Shown here: positions 1 through 7,982 of the stretch, one piece after another
Layout of the letters: the number at the start of each line of letters is the position of its first letter
Position numbering within the stretch: the stretch's first letter is position 1
Source of the DNA: Candidatus Aquiluna sp. UB-MaderosW2red
Lineage (GTDB): Bacteria; Actinomycetota; Actinomycetes; Actinomycetales; Microbacteriaceae
Assembly (NCBI RefSeq): GCF_900100865.1
Contig: NZ_LT627734.1
Span: forward strand, 310,001-374,000
Reading direction: 5' to 3'
DNA length: 64,000 nt
Translations under genes and position numbers: made by a program
The notes under the pieces: model-generated
What the model was told of the DNA's origin: nothing
Seen by the model: the letters and a program-made list of their open reading frames with translations, nothing else
Databases searched by the model: none

Positions 1-435
1 GAAACCCTAGCCAGCGATATCGGCGATAATAAAAATGCCCAAACCAGATTTATAGAAATCGGCAAGTCGGCAAAGCCCAACCCAAAAACCGGCTCCGATA
101 AAACCAGCGTGATTGTTGAGTTGCCGGATGATCGACCCGGAGGTCTATTGGGGCTTTTGGAGCAGTTCGCGGCCAGGGGGGTAAATCTTTCTCGCATCGA
201 ATCAAGACCGGTTGGTGACCACTTTGGTAGGTATCGCTTTAATCTTGACGCTCAGGGCCACATTGAAGATGAGGCAATAGCCGAGGCTCTCATGGGGCTG
301 CATCGCTTCAGCCCGAAGGTCATTTATTTGGGTTCTTATAAAAAAGCCGATCAGACCGAGTCTGTTCATTTAGGAAATAACGCCGATAGTGACTACACCT
401 CGGCCCAAGCCTGGCTCAATTCGCTAAGGAGCTAA
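1..435 (+). CDS. pheA: Prephenate dehydratase, C-terminal part (gene enters from the left edge)
   Basis: Frame 1 is open from the first base. It encodes the end of the catalytic domain, with the TRFIEIG segment typical of prephenate dehydratase, followed by an ACT regulatory domain (GLLGLLEQFAARGVNLSRIE, then SRP and GRYRFNLDAQGH). The enzyme converts prephenate to phenylpyruvate in phenylalanine synthesis, and the ACT domain with its ESRP motif normally binds phenylalanine for feedback inhibition. The N-terminal two thirds lie outside the window. Its TAA stop overlaps by four bases the stop of the convergent kinase gene. The family call is confident; only the last 144 codons are visible. Confidence 0.93.
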   Translation, partial: ETLASDIGDNKNAQTRFIEIGKSAKPNPKTGSDKTSVIVELPDDRPGGLLGLLEQFAARGVNLSRIESRPVGDHFGRYRFNLDAQGHIEDEAIAEALMGLHRFSPKVIYLGSYKKADQTESVHLGNNADSDYTSAQAWLNSLRS

Positions 436-1373
436 ACCCTAAGAATCAGCGCCTTTGGTAGAACGTAGAAATCAACTTCAAGAACTTCACCAATTGGGTC
501 GCCATCAAGCTGCATTGAAACTGGGTTGTGAGGTCGGACCCTAATCCGAGCCCCGTGCAGGTTTTCAATGGTTTTCAAATTCTGGGTTAGGTCAAGCAGC
601 TTTCTCCCCAGAACCAATGGCCTAACTATCTTGTTCTGCCAAGTGATGCGGGACAGTAAATCGACCCAGTTCCATAGCCCTCGGGGCCCAATTGCCGCGA
701 TGTCCAATCGCCCATCATCCAAACTCGCGTCGGGCATCATCGAAATCTGACCCGGCAGCCAGCCAGCATTGCCCACTAAAAACGAGTAACTCTTGAGGGT
801 TCGGGGCTCCTGGTCATCGACCGTCACATCAAATTTCTCAAACTTCAACGGCAGCGATAAAAACCCGCCTTCCACATAGGCAAACCAACCAACTCTGCGC
901 TTTCTTTCCGGAGTGGTTTGCTGCATGATCTTGGCGTCTAGGCCAAGGCCGGCAATACCGGTGAAGTAATACTCAGTGATGGTGCCATCGTGCTTCAGAA
1001 CCCTGGCAAACCCTATATCCACCGGATACCGGCTGGATTTGGCAACTCTTCTGGAGGCAGCATCAAGGCTATTGATTGGAAGCTTTAGGTTTCTGGCCAA
1101 AACATTGCCCGTGCCGATCGGTAAAATTCCCAGCTCACAAGGCTGGCCAGATTCGAGGATGGCCTCGGCGACTTCGCGAAGTGTGCCATCGCCGCCGGCC
1201 ACCGCAAATTTTCTATGGCCGGCCGCAATCGCTCTGGCAGTTGTACCTTTTCCGTGAGTTGCAGCATCGGTTGGAAAGAACACGGGTTTTTTCAGACCGG
1301 CCTTTATCAGGCTACGTTTGAGCTTCACTTCGGTGATTTTCTCTGGGTTGAAGATAACGGCTAGCTCTTGCAC
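432..1373 (-). CDS. Diacylglycerol kinase family lipid kinase
   Basis: 313 residues with the catalytic signature [14 protein letters not shown] near residue 60 and [15 protein letters not shown] about 25 residues later. These are the nucleotide-binding elements of the DAGK/sphingosine-kinase/YegS superfamily. The C-terminal half ([18 protein letters not shown]) matches the beta-sandwich lid of this fold. The predicted role is ATP-dependent phosphorylation of diacylglycerol or a related lipid at the inner membrane face. Length is normal for the family. The gene is convergent with pheA and divergent from serS, with only about 40 bp between the two start regions, so the divergent promoters must be very compact. 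The lipid substrate cannot be told from sequence. Confidence 0.87.
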   Translation of the reverse strand: MQELAVIFNPEKITEVKLKRSLIKAGLKKPVFFPTDAATHGKGTTARAIAAGHRKFAVAGGDGTLREVAEAILESGQPCELGILPIGTGNVLARNLKLPINSLDAASRRVAKSSRYPVDIGFARVLKHDGTITEYYFTGIAGLGLDAKIMQQTTPERKRRVGWFAYVEGGFLSLPLKFEKFDVTVDDQEPRTLKSYSFLVGNAGWLPGQISMMPDASLDDGRLDIAAIGPRGLWNWVDLLSRITWQNKIVRPLVLGRKLLDLTQNLKTIENLHGARIRVRPHNPVSMQLDGDPIGEVLEVDFYVLPKALILRV

Positions 1374-1414
1374 CGCTAAAGCCTATGCCTTCTTCGGCGG
1401 GTAGGCTTGGTAAC

Positions 1415-2683
1415 GTGATTGACCTAAACCTCTTTAGAGAAAACCCAGAGCAAATTATCGCTTCTCAGCGCGCCCGCGGCAAAGAGGCTTCCTTGGTTTC
1501 TAAGGTCGTCGAGCTAGATCAGATCAAGCGCACAGCGCTGGCAGAATTCGAAACCCTAAGAGCAGCTCAAAACGCCCACGGGAAGTTAGTAGCCCAAGCT
1601 TCGAAAGAAGAAAAGGCGAATCTTGTCGCTCAGGCTCAAAAGCTCGCAAGCGACGTGAAGGAAGCCGATGCCAAGGCCAAACTCGCCGATGAAGAGCTTA
1701 TTAAAGTCGTGTTTCAAATTGAGAACGTGGTCATGGAGGGTGTTCCAGAAGGCGGAGCAGATAACTTTGTGGTTCTCAAAGAAGTTGGCAAAAAGCCAGA
1801 GTTTTCGTTTGAACCAAAAGACCACACCCAGCTCGGTGAGGCGCTGGATATTATTGACATTGCTCGCGGCGCCAAGATATCGGGCTCGCGTTTCTATTTT
1901 CTAAAAGGGCTCGGCGCTCGCCTGGAACTAGCGATGATGCAGATGGCTTTGGACCAAGCTTCAGAGGCGGGCTTCACCGCATTGATCACTCCGACTTTGG
2001 TTAAGCCCGAAGTGATGCAGGGGACCGGCTTTTTGGGCGAGCACTCAGCGGAGGTTTACTATCTTCCAGCCGATGACCTTTATCTAACCGGCACCAGTGA
2101 GGTGGCCCTGGCTGGTTATCACAGCGACGAGATTTTGGATGACCTAGAGACCCCTGCAAGATATGCCGGCTGGTCAACTTGCTATCGCAGAGAAGCCGGC
2201 AGCCACGGCAAGGACACCAAGGGTATTTTGCGCGTGCACCAGTTCAATAAGCTTGAAATGTTTAGTTACTGCAAGCCAGAAGATGCCGAAAAAGAGCATC
2301 AAAAACTCATGGCCTGGCAAGAACAGATGCTGCAAAAATGCGAGCTGCCCTATCGAGTGATTGATGTTGCCGCGGGGGATCTTGGGTCCTCAGCGGCCAG
2401 AAAATACGATATCGAAGCCTGGGTTCCAACCCAAGGGGACTTCAGGGAACTCACCTCAACCTCAAACTGCACCACCTTCCAGGCCCGCAGGCTAAACACC
2501 CGCTACCGAGATGAAAACGGCAAGACCCAAATTGCCGCAACTTTGAATGGCACTTTGGCAACAACCAGGTGGCTGGTTGCGATCTTGGAAAACCACCAGC
2601 AACAAGATGGCTCGGTAATAATCCCCAAAGCCCTGCGCCCATATCTCGGCGGCGTCGAGCGCATCACCCCGAAGGCGAAATAG
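1415..2683 (+). CDS. serS: Serine--tRNA ligase
   Basis: Class II aminoacyl-tRNA synthetase that charges tRNA-Ser and tRNA-Sec. An N-terminal coiled-coil arm (residues ~30-110, rich in Lys/Glu/Ala) is followed by the catalytic core: motif 2 around [16 protein letters not shown] and [11 protein letters not shown], and motif 3 around [18 protein letters not shown] reading frame is open from an upstream ATG at 1385. The GTG at 1415 gives the family-typical start [15 protein letters not shown], so it is preferred (422 residues). The stop overlaps the GTG of the HAD phosphatase by one base, so the two are translationally coupled. The tRNA-Ser(TGA) that this enzyme would charge lies just downstream. 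Confidence 0.96.
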   Translation: MIDLNLFRENPEQIIASQRARGKEASLVSKVVELDQIKRTALAEFETLRAAQNAHGKLVAQASKEEKANLVAQAQKLASDVKEADAKAKLADEELIKVVFQIENVVMEGVPEGGADNFVVLKEVGKKPEFSFEPKDHTQLGEALDIIDIARGAKISGSRFYFLKGLGARLELAMMQMALDQASEAGFTALITPTLVKPEVMQGTGFLGEHSAEVYYLPADDLYLTGTSEVALAGYHSDEILDDLETPARYAGWSTCYRREAGSHGKDTKGILRVHQFNKLEMFSYCKPEDAEKEHQKLMAWQEQMLQKCELPYRVIDVAAGDLGSSAARKYDIEAWVPTQGDFRELTSTSNCTTFQARRLNTRYRDENGKTQIAATLNGTLATTRWLVAILENHQQQDGSVIIPKALRPYLGGVERITPKAK

Positions 2684-3513
2684 TGACTGAACCAAAGCGT
2701 TGGCTGATTGGCCTAGACATCGATGGCACCTTGGTGCACGACGACGGCTACCTCTCTCCAAGAGTTTTGTCTGAGGTTAAAAGGATGCGCGCACTCGGGC
2801 ACCACGTGGTGGTTTCAACCGGCAGGGCTGCTGCCAACGCCTATCCGGTTATCCGAGAGCTCGGTATTGATACCGGTTTTGCGATCTGCTCCAACGGAGC
2901 GGTCACAATAAAACTTGATAGCTCTAACCCAAAGGGCTACGAGGTTTATGACGTCAAAACCTTTGACCCGGCAAAGGTTTTGACCGAGTTGATTGACAAG
3001 CTGCCAAATGCCCACTTTGCCGTTGAAGATATTGACGGCAGCTACCGCTTCCACAAAGCCTTCCCCACCTACGCGCTAGGTGATCAAAACTACGAGACCC
3101 CGCTAGAGGAGCTTCTGCACCACCCGGTCTCCCGAGTGGTTGTACTTTCTCCGGACCACGATGTCGATGACTTTGTCGGGCTGATGGACAAGATCGGTTT
3201 GCAGTCTGTTTCCTACGCCATTGGTTACACCGCGTGGCTGGATATCGCTCCAAAGGGTATCGATAAGGGCCACGGCCTAGAGCAATTGCGCCAGAAGTTT
3301 GATATCCCAGGGGACCGCATCTTGGTGATGGGCGATGGCAGAAATGACATCGAGATGTTCTTATGGGCCAAGGGCTTGGGTGGCTATGCCTATGCCATGG
3401 GTCAGGCTCCCGAGGAAGTGCAAATGGCTGCGACCGCCGTCACTGCGGCGGTTGAACAGGATGGGGTGGCCGAGGTGCTATCTGCCCTAGAGGGCTTACA
3501 GTTTTTAGATTAA
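2683..3513 (+). CDS. Cof-type HAD-IIB family hydrolase
   Basis: 276 residues if started at the GTG at 2683, which overlaps the serS TAG (TAGTG). A longer frame running back into serS is only an overlap. Motif I is LDIDGTLVHDDG at residues ~10-21, with the nucleophilic Asp in DxDGT. Motif III/IV is GDGRNDIEMF, matching the GDxxND metal-binding site. The large type C2 cap between them defines the Cof/IIB group, which dephosphorylates sugar phosphates, pyridoxal phosphate or flavin precursors. The substrate is not predictable. It is co-transcribed with serS, an arrangement I associate with actinobacteria. tRNA-Ser(TGA) starts 17 bp after the stop. Confidence 0.9.
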   Translation: MTEPKRWLIGLDIDGTLVHDDGYLSPRVLSEVKRMRALGHHVVVSTGRAAANAYPVIRELGIDTGFAICSNGAVTIKLDSSNPKGYEVYDVKTFDPAKVLTELIDKLPNAHFAVEDIDGSYRFHKAFPTYALGDQNYETPLEELLHHPVSRVVVLSPDHDVDDFVGLMDKIGLQSVSYAIGYTAWLDIAPKGIDKGHGLEQLRQKFDIPGDRILVMGDGRNDIEMFLWAKGLGGYAYAMGQAPEEVQMAATAVTAAVEQDGVAEVLSALEGLQFLD

Positions 3514-3530
3514 TCGCTAAACTTTGTCTC

Positions 3531-3618
3531 GGAGGCCTGTCCGAGCGGCCGATGGAGCTGGTCTTGAAAACCAGTGAACAGAAATGTTTCGTGGGTTCGA
3601 ATCCCACGGCCTCCGCCA
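3531..3618 (+). tRNA. tRNA-Ser (anticodon TGA), 3' CCA encoded
   Basis: A complete cloverleaf with a long class II variable arm. The acceptor strand GGAGGCC pairs with GGCCTCC at 3608-3614, followed by discriminator G and encoded CCA. The anticodon loop CTTGAAA sits between CTGGT and ACCAG arms, giving anticodon TGA. The T-arm is GTGGGTTCGAATCCCAC. The final 15 bases (3604-3618) are repeated at 4986, 6359 and 29985, which makes this gene the insertion target of everything up to 29984. The gene itself stays intact because the repeat regenerates its 3' end. Confidence 0.97.
3604..3618 (+). repeat. 15-bp target repeat, copy 1 (tRNA 3' end)
   Basis: CCACGGCCTCCGCCA, the last 15 bases of tRNA-Ser(TGA). 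This is the resident copy of the sequence that flanks each insertion unit downstream. Confidence 0.9.
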
Positions 3619-3667
3619 ATGTGATGTGTCGAGACATACTTGACAAACGGACCCCCGGCATCATGAT

Positions 3668-4840
3668 CTAAAGCTCCAGAGATTTCTCTGGAGCTTTTAG
3701 TTTTGGCCAGTAACTCGCTGTGGGTTCGATTTGATTTTCACTGAGTATTTCCCCGCTTCTGAGGTCGGTGACCATGACTCTTCTAGAGTCAATGATCAAG
3801 AAGACCTGCTTTCCAGCATGAGCTCTTCCAACTCCGATGTGGTGCTGTTTTCCAGCTCAAAGAAGTGAGACTTTGCCAGCGCTGTCAACCCGGTCAGTTC
3901 GAGTTCTTGCGGCCCCAAAGATTGGGTCTTTATTCGGTTTTGCCTTGGGCCTGGCGTCGTATGCCTGCCTCGGGGTTTGGCCATTAACGGCTCGATGGGG
4001 ACGCTCGGTGTTGTAGAGGTATTGGAATTGATCAAGTAGAACCTGGAGCTCTTGAATGCTTCTTGGTTTGGCCTGAGCCGCTAACCAGCGTTTCAGGGTC
4101 TGATGAAAACGTTCGATCTTGCCCTGAGTTTGCGGGTGATTCGGCCTTGAGTTCTTCTGTTCAATTCCAAGGCTTTCCAAAAGGTATTCAAAGGCATTTT
4201 TACCATTTCTGAATCTTGCTGTGAAGACCAGGCCATTATCGGTAAGCGTTGAATAGGGCGCGCCGAATTCAGTAACAAGCTTCATGAAGTCAGCAACCAC
4301 AATCCTTGCTGTGACGCGGTAGTGAGCCTGGCAGCCGAGTAATAAGCGAGAGTGGTCATCTAGGAAATTCAAGACCTCGATGTCCTGTCCGTTGGCCAGT
4401 TTGACGTGGGTGAAATCCGATTGCCAGGTTTCATTCGGCTGGTCGGCCTCAAAGCGCTGCCGGTAGGCAATTGGGCGTTTTTTGGGCTGATGCTGAACCA
4501 GCCCTTGGTCCCGCAGTGACCGCCAGATTGTTGATAACGCCGGAGCACGGGTGTGTTTTGCAATTAGGTAAAACTGGATTGATTGTGCTCCGGCGTCCAA
4601 CCCTTTTGCCAGAAGTTCTTGACGCAGTTGGAAAATCTCGGCGTGCATTTGTTCAGTCAGAGCTTTTGAATTGGATTGAGGTCTTTTGGAGCTTGGTTGA
4701 AATGAGTCTGCTCCCAAAATCCGATAGCGTCGGATCAATTCGTGAACCCATTGCCTTGTAACACCAAACTCCAAGGCGACCGCCGTGACGGACTTCTTCT
4801 GCTCCAAAACCGACATAACTATGAGTGCATTTTTCGACAT
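3668..4840 (-). pseudogene. IS481-family transposase of element A, in-frame nonsense TGA
   Basis: DDE transposase/integrase-core protein. It has an N-terminal helix-turn-helix (VTAVALEFGVTRQWVHELIR), then the rve core with WQSDFTH, LDDHSR, TLTDNG and the catalytic Glu in QGKIERFHQTLKRW. Translation from the ATG at 4840 stops at a TGA (3857-3859) after GKVSLL. Without that stop the same frame continues for 62 more codons (AGKQHHIGVGRAHAGKQVFL...) to a TAG at 3668-3670, matching the full C-terminus of the second transposase (GKVSLRRAGKLHHLGIGRAH). The lesion is most simply CGA (Arg) to TGA. Full length would be 390 residues against 387 in element B. Whether the shortened protein still works is unknown. 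Confidence 0.85.
3670..3698. terminator. Bidirectional hairpin at the 3' end of the transposase gene
   Basis: AAAGCTCCAGAGA and its complement TCTCTGGAGCTTTT form a near-perfect stem with a tiny loop and T-runs on both sides. It overlaps the transposase C-terminal codons. It could end both tRNA-Ser transcription and transposase transcription, and would also block read-through into the element. A near-identical copy is at 6425-6453. Confidence 0.75.
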
Positions 4841-4849
4841 GAAACAAAG

Positions 4850-4984
4850 TGTCAACTATGTCTCGACACATCAAAAACCCCACCAACACCGAACCCGCGC
4901 TCGGGTGTTGGCTTAATCAGAGAAACAGCCTGGGACTGTAAACTATGTCTCGGCACATGTGTCAACTATGTTTTGACACTAGAC
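4850..4984. repeat. Three tandem end-like repeats at the right side of element A
   Basis: TGTCAACTATGTCTCGACAC (from 4850), TAAACTATGTCTCGGCACAT (about 4938) and TGTCAACTATGTTTTGACAC (about 4959) are three versions of the same ~20-bp end motif. They match the left end inverted. Only the outermost adjoins the target repeat. They may be several transposase binding sites or remains of successive end-to-end insertions. Confidence 0.65.
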
Positions 4985-4985
4985 A

Positions 4986-5000
4986 CCACGGCCTCCGCCA
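4986..5000 (+). repeat. 15-bp target repeat, copy 2
   Basis: Exact copy of the tRNA-Ser(TGA) 3' end between elements A and B. Confidence 0.9.
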
Positions 5001-5030
5001 ATGTCATGAGTCGGGACATCGTTCCCGAAT

Positions 5031-5061
5031 GAACCCACGAAATTAGTTTTTTCGTGGGTTC
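5031..5061. terminator. Hairpin at the 3' end of element B transposase
   Basis: GAACCCACGAA (5031-5041) pairs with TTCGTGGGTTC (5051-5061) around a short loop containing the transposase stop codon. An AT-rich run follows on the minus strand. A terminator-like stem overlapping the gene end is also present in element A. Confidence 0.6.
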
Positions 5062-6206
5062 ATTTCATTTCTCCAATAGTTTCGATCCGGCTGGATTAAG
5101 TGTTCGCTTAGGTGTTCTCCAGTTTTTGGGTTGATAACCGACGCATGTGTTTTGTTTGTGAGTATCAGAACTTTGGTTCCGGCGTGAGCTCTGCCAATCC
5201 CCAAGTGGTGAAGTTTTCCGGCCCGTCGAAGTGAAACTTTTCCAGTTTGGTCGATCTTGTCATGACGGGATCTAGCGTGTTCAAAGTCGCTTTCATCACC
5301 AGGTGCTGCCTTTGGCGTTGAGCTGTAAGCATGGGCTGGGGTTTTTCCTTCTAGGGCTCTGTGTGGGCGGTCGTGGTTGTAGCGATCGCGGAAGTAATTC
5401 AGTTGCTGTTGCAATTGCCAAAGCGATTCGGCTTTGGGCTTTTGAAGTAGGTGCTTTTTCAGAGTCTGGTGAAACCGTTCGACCTTGCCTTGGGTCTGGG
5501 GATGATTCGGGGAGGAGTTTTTCTGAATGATCCCTAAGTCACTGAGTTTGTATTCAAACTCGTTTCTGCCTTTGCCAAACCGTGCCGTGAAGACCCTGCC
5601 GTTATCGGTCAGGGTTGATTTCGGAGGCTCAAACTCGACAACCAGCTCTAGAAACAAATCAACGACACTTCGCCCGGTGACTGGGATGTAGGCCCGGCAG
5701 CCCAGCAGGAATCTGGAGTGATCGTCTAAGAAGTTCAGGATTTCAACATCGGTTCCATCGGCCAGTGGCCAGTGGGTGAAATCGGCTTGCCAGGTCTCAT
5801 TTGGTTGGGAGGACTCGAATCTGATGTAGCTGGAGCGAGGTCGCTTTTTCGGTTGCGGAACTATCAACTGATGCTTGTGAAGGATCCTGTGGATCGTGGA
5901 GATTGCCGGTGGCTTTTTGCCAAGCAGTGAAAGTCTTGCTGCAATCGAGGCGGGGCCCGAGTCAAAACCAGCTTCAGTAAGCTCCAGCCGCAACTTGACG
6001 ATTCGATTCTCCAAAGCGGTGGAGGTCTTATTGGGATTCCTGCGAGGTCTTTTGCTCAGTGGCTCGAGAGCCTTTAGGCCTCCTGAGCGATAGCGACCTA
6101 GCAGTATGTTCACCCAGCGTTTTGAGACCCCAAACTTCTCCGCAGCTTGGGTTGCGCTAAGGCCTTGTTGAACAACGGACAAAACAATCACATTTGATTT
6201 CGACAT
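5043..6206 (-). CDS. IS481-family transposase of element B, intact
   Basis: 387 residues. The N-terminal helix-turn-helix is LSATQAAEKFGVSKRWVNIL. The rve/DDE core has WQADFTHW (first Asp), LDDHSRF, TLTDNGRV (second Asp) and QGKVERFHQTLKKHL (Glu), and the C-terminal tail GKVSLRRAGKLHHLGIGRAH typical of these actinobacterial IS481 proteins. The start ATG at 6206 gives MSKSNVIVL, matching MSKNALIV in element A. The catalytic triad is present and no lesion is seen, so this is the only transposase in the window likely to be active. It might act on the ends of the 23.6-kb unit, whose right end is of this type. Confidence 0.9.
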   Translation of the reverse strand: MSKSNVIVLSVVQQGLSATQAAEKFGVSKRWVNILLGRYRSGGLKALEPLSKRPRRNPNKTSTALENRIVKLRLELTEAGFDSGPASIAARLSLLGKKPPAISTIHRILHKHQLIVPQPKKRPRSSYIRFESSQPNETWQADFTHWPLADGTDVEILNFLDDHSRFLLGCRAYIPVTGRSVVDLFLELVVEFEPPKSTLTDNGRVFTARFGKGRNEFEYKLSDLGIIQKNSSPNHPQTQGKVERFHQTLKKHLLQKPKAESLWQLQQQLNYFRDRYNHDRPHRALEGKTPAHAYSSTPKAAPGDESDFEHARSRHDKIDQTGKVSLRRAGKLHHLGIGRAHAGTKVLILTNKTHASVINPKTGEHLSEHLIQPDRNYWRNEMNPRKN

Positions 6207-6358
6207 GTTCCATTTTCATTGAGAACTATGTCCTGAACATCAGAGATTTACCGAACCCACGATTGGGAGCAAAAAACGTGTTGAGGTGGGAATCATCTCC
6301 CGCATCATGCGGGAACGATGTCTTGGATAGAATGGGAACTATGTCCTGGCGTATGACA

Positions 6359-6373
6359 CCACGGCCTCCGCCA
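6359..6373 (+). repeat. 15-bp target repeat, copy 3
   Basis: Exact copy of the tRNA-Ser(TGA) 3' end between element B and the cargo unit. Confidence 0.9.
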
Positions 6374-6499
6374 TTGTGATGTGTCGAGACGTACTTGACA
6401 AACGGACCCCCGGCATCATGATCTAAAGCTCCAGAGAATTCTCTGGAGCTTTTAGTTTTGGCCAGTAACTCTTTGTGGGTTCGATTGCGTTTTCACTTA
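6374..6499 (-). pseudogene. Element-A-type left end with transposase C-terminal fragment
   Basis: These 126 bp repeat 3619-3744 with few changes: the left inverted repeat, the hairpin (6425-6453) and about 25 C-terminal transposase codons (SENAIEPTKSYWPKLKAPE on the minus strand, stop at 6423). The rest of the gene is gone. Similarity breaks at about 6500, where another IS end begins. Confidence 0.8.
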
Positions 6500-6503
6500 A
6501 GAT

Positions 6504-6562
6504 TGTCATGAGTCGGGAACCATGTCTCGACACATATGGGAACTATGTCCTGGCGTATGACA
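6504..6562. mobile_element. 59-bp mini-element made of two IS ends
   Basis: A left end of element B type (TGTCATGAGTCGGGAACC) is joined through an A-type motif (ATGTCTCGACACAT) to a right end of element B type (GGGAACTATGTCCTGGCGTA, TGACA). Nothing lies between them. It resembles a deletion derivative or MITE-like remnant. It is followed at once by a tRNA-Arg 3'-end-like sequence. Confidence 0.6.
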
Positions 6563-6614
6563 CCTCCAAGCGCACTGAGAGCCACGATGCTTTTCAAGAC
6601 TTCGTGGGTTTCTT
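6563..6614 (+). repeat. Decayed copy of the tRNA-Arg 3' end and its terminator
   Basis: CCTCCAAGCGCACTGAGAGC then a degenerate terminator ending CGTGGGTTTCTT resembles CCTTCAAGCGCACTGAGACC and the terminator of tRNA-Arg(ACG) at 51330-51379. It directly abuts an IS end, as the tRNA-Ser repeats do. This suggests the element once sat at a tRNA-Arg gene. Confidence 0.55.
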
Positions 6615-6996
6615 CATCTACTTAAATACCGGGCCAGAGACCCTATCCACCACGAAAGGCAGCCTGCCTGGAGGCGGAAGCCAGCACTCCTAAATCAATG
6701 AGTAGCGAATTCCAAGCATTCACAGCTAGGAGTGGCCAGTATTTGCTAGGCCTGGTAAACATGCGGGGTTATAAAACTAAATAAATTCAACTCGATCTTG
6801 CAGCAATTACGCACCGGCTTTATCGGGTGTGCCCCAGTGATGTTTTGCCTATCAAGCTCTGCCGGATGATAACTGGGCAAGATTGGCGCACTTTGCGACA
6901 AGCGCTTGATCTAAAGCGTCAAGAAAATCTGATTGCCGGGGTTGCCACCCGCAGTCGAAAGCCAACAATCGAGGAGCCCAGCCGTTCCGATCTGGC
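6615..6996. other. No recognisable gene
   Basis: A frame from 6827 on the plus strand is open but runs antisense through the TacA-like gene, and its N-terminal part (VLPIKLCRMITGQDWRTLRQ) was not recognised. The stretch looks like eroded DNA between the IS remnants and the TA genes. Confidence 0.4.
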
Positions 6997-7266
6997 TCAG
7001 CTCAAACTGGCGTTGGCCTTAGTGAGTTTCAAAAGTTCGCGCAATCTTGGATTCGGGACAACAGGCTCACTCAAAGCCCGTTCAAGTGCAAGGTACTCCA
7101 CTGCAGTGAGTTTAAAGATATTGCTCTCAGCAACAAGGCGCTCGGCTTTTTCCAGGGCAGCCGAGACCATAAATGTGGTTAAATCTTGCTCCGCTAGTTG
7201 AGCCGCAGCCTTGATTTCTTCATGATTTTTAGTAGAAATCCTCATGTTGATTCGTGAATCAGTCAT
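6997..7266 (-). CDS. DUF1778/TacA-type ribbon-helix-helix antitoxin
   Basis: 89 residues. The N-terminus RINMRISTKNHEEIKAAAQL is a ribbon-helix-helix DNA-binding motif, followed by a helix with LTTFMVSAALEKAERL and a C-terminal tail that in TacA proteins wraps the partner acetyltransferase. It would neutralise a GNAT toxin and repress its own operon. The partner lies at 7318-7818 on the same strand but upstream. This toxin-first order is reversed from the usual antitoxin-first layout. The toxin is broken, so this antitoxin is probably a leftover. The call is based on the DUF1778-like pattern. Confidence 0.8.
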   Translation of the reverse strand: MTDSRINMRISTKNHEEIKAAAQLAEQDLTTFMVSAALEKAERLVAESNIFKLTAVEYLALERALSEPVVPNPRLRELLKLTKANASLS

Positions 7267-7317
7267 CTGTTTCCCCTTCCAATGACAGCGTACATAGATT
7301 GTACGTACGCGTCAAAT

Positions 7318-7818
7318 CTACAGAGAGACTTTCAGCTGCTTCATGGTCATGAACATTCTGTTTGACTCCGAGTCAAGCCTGATAAATCCAAATCGGCCAT
7401 AGAAAGCGATTGCGTTGTTATCTATAGCGTCAACTATGACCATTTCCAATCCAGCAGATTCAGAGGCGCCAAGAGCCTTATGCAAAGCCTCTCCAAGCAT
7501 CAATTTGCCGATTCCTCGGCCTTGAGCGGCATGGTCAACAGCTAATCTCGCTATCAGAAATGCTGGCTTCGCGTAGTTCGAAACTGCTATCCCGTCTAAG
7601 TCAGCCCCGGGCTTTACCTCCCCAAAAACAGTTGTGAAGTTTCCCTGGAGCTGAAGAGAGTCTCGGTCAACAGCAAAAAACGTTCGAGTGCGAAACTTGT
7701 CTTCGTTTTGGCCAGCCTATGACCTCAGCCACTCATCCATGACCCTATTTCCGCAGGAGAAATTTTCCCTAGGCACATCTCGATCAAAAGGTATTACTTC
7801 GCTTGAATGAAAGTCCAC
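7318..7818 (-). pseudogene. TacT-like GNAT acetyltransferase toxin with an in-frame TAG
   Basis: Read from the GTG at 7816-7818, the frame gives VIPFDRDVPRENFSCGN and VMDEWLRS, then a TAG (7717-7719, codon 34), then AGQNEDKFRTRTFFAVDRDS, AFLIARLAVDHAAQGRGIGK and AIAFYGRFGFIRL. This is the whole TacT/GNAT toxin of about 166 residues. The acetyl-CoA loop QGRGIG and the C-terminal YxRFGF are present. TacT enzymes acetylate aminoacyl-tRNAs and stop translation. The TAG most simply derives from CAG (Gln in the usual LRxQA segment). The remaining downstream frame lacks the N-terminal substrate region, so the toxin is likely dead. Confidence 0.85.
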
Positions 7819-7928
7819 GTTCCAAGATTACTCAACCGCAAAATAACGCTAGGAGCAAATAAATCGCAACGCTGGCACTTATCTGTTACGCACAGATTCC
7901 CTTCGAAAGGAGGAAACGGACATATTTG

Positions 7929-7982
7929 CCAAGAGCAACCGGGCCATCGCCCAGCCTTGGTTATCAGCCAGGCCAGTTATAG
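7929..7982 (+). pseudogene. mazF fragment
   Basis: About 18 codons reading EQPGHRPALVISQASYS match the intact MazF at 59226 (EQAGHRPALVISPAAYN). The sequence then switches abruptly to a tRNA-Arg-like fragment. No other part of mazF is visible. A GGAGG motif about 20 bp before the fragment is not positioned for a start. Confidence 0.75.

Larger units (their letters stand above)
3619..4985. mobile_element. IS481-like element A, inserted at tRNA-Ser 3' end
   Basis: A 1,367-bp unit between two copies of the 15-bp tRNA 3' repeat. It begins TGTGATGTGTCGAGACATAC and ends TTTTGACACTAGACA, so both ends share an imperfect inverted repeat of about 24 bp with TGT...ACA tips. It carries one transposase gene on the minus strand, interrupted by a nonsense codon, whose stop lies in a strong hairpin. 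Two further end-like repeats lie between the transposase start and the outer right end. IS481 elements usually make short target duplications, and a 15-bp duplication of the tRNA end fits. Exact borders could be off by 1-2 bases. Confidence 0.8.
5001..6358. mobile_element. IS481-like element B, inserted in tandem behind element A
   Basis: A 1,358-bp unit framed by target repeats at 4986-5000 and 6359-6373. It begins TGTCATGAGTCGGGACATCG and ends GGGAACTATGTCCTGGCGTA then TGACA. Read inverted, the two ends match at TGTCAT, GGACAT and GTTCCC. A second, inner copy of the right-end motif lies at 6219-6242, directly before the transposase start. It carries one intact transposase. The ends differ from element A but follow the same layout, so A and B are related but distinct IS types using the same target. 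Confidence 0.8.

Noticed and set aside
2569-2682. Upstream extension of the HAD phosphatase
   Set aside because: It overlaps serS coding sequence; the GTG at 2683 gives a standard N-terminus just before motif I.
3440-3664. Minus-strand open frame over tRNA-Ser (AVGFEPTKHF...)
   Set aside because: Antisense of a tRNA and of the HAD gene end; no independent support.
3715-3730. GTGGGTTCGA inside the IS elements resembling the tRNA T-arm
   Set aside because: The motif is short and lies in coding sequence for a conserved IEPTxSYW tail, so chance cannot be excluded; not used as evidence for targeting.
3857-3859. TGA in the transposase as selenocysteine or programmed readthrough
   Set aside because: No SECIS-like hairpin was seen, and the aligned residue in element B is Arg, so a simple nonsense change is more likely.
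6827-7201. Plus-strand open frame of 124 codons
   Set aside because: Most of it is antisense to the TacA-like gene, and its first part matches nothing recognisable.
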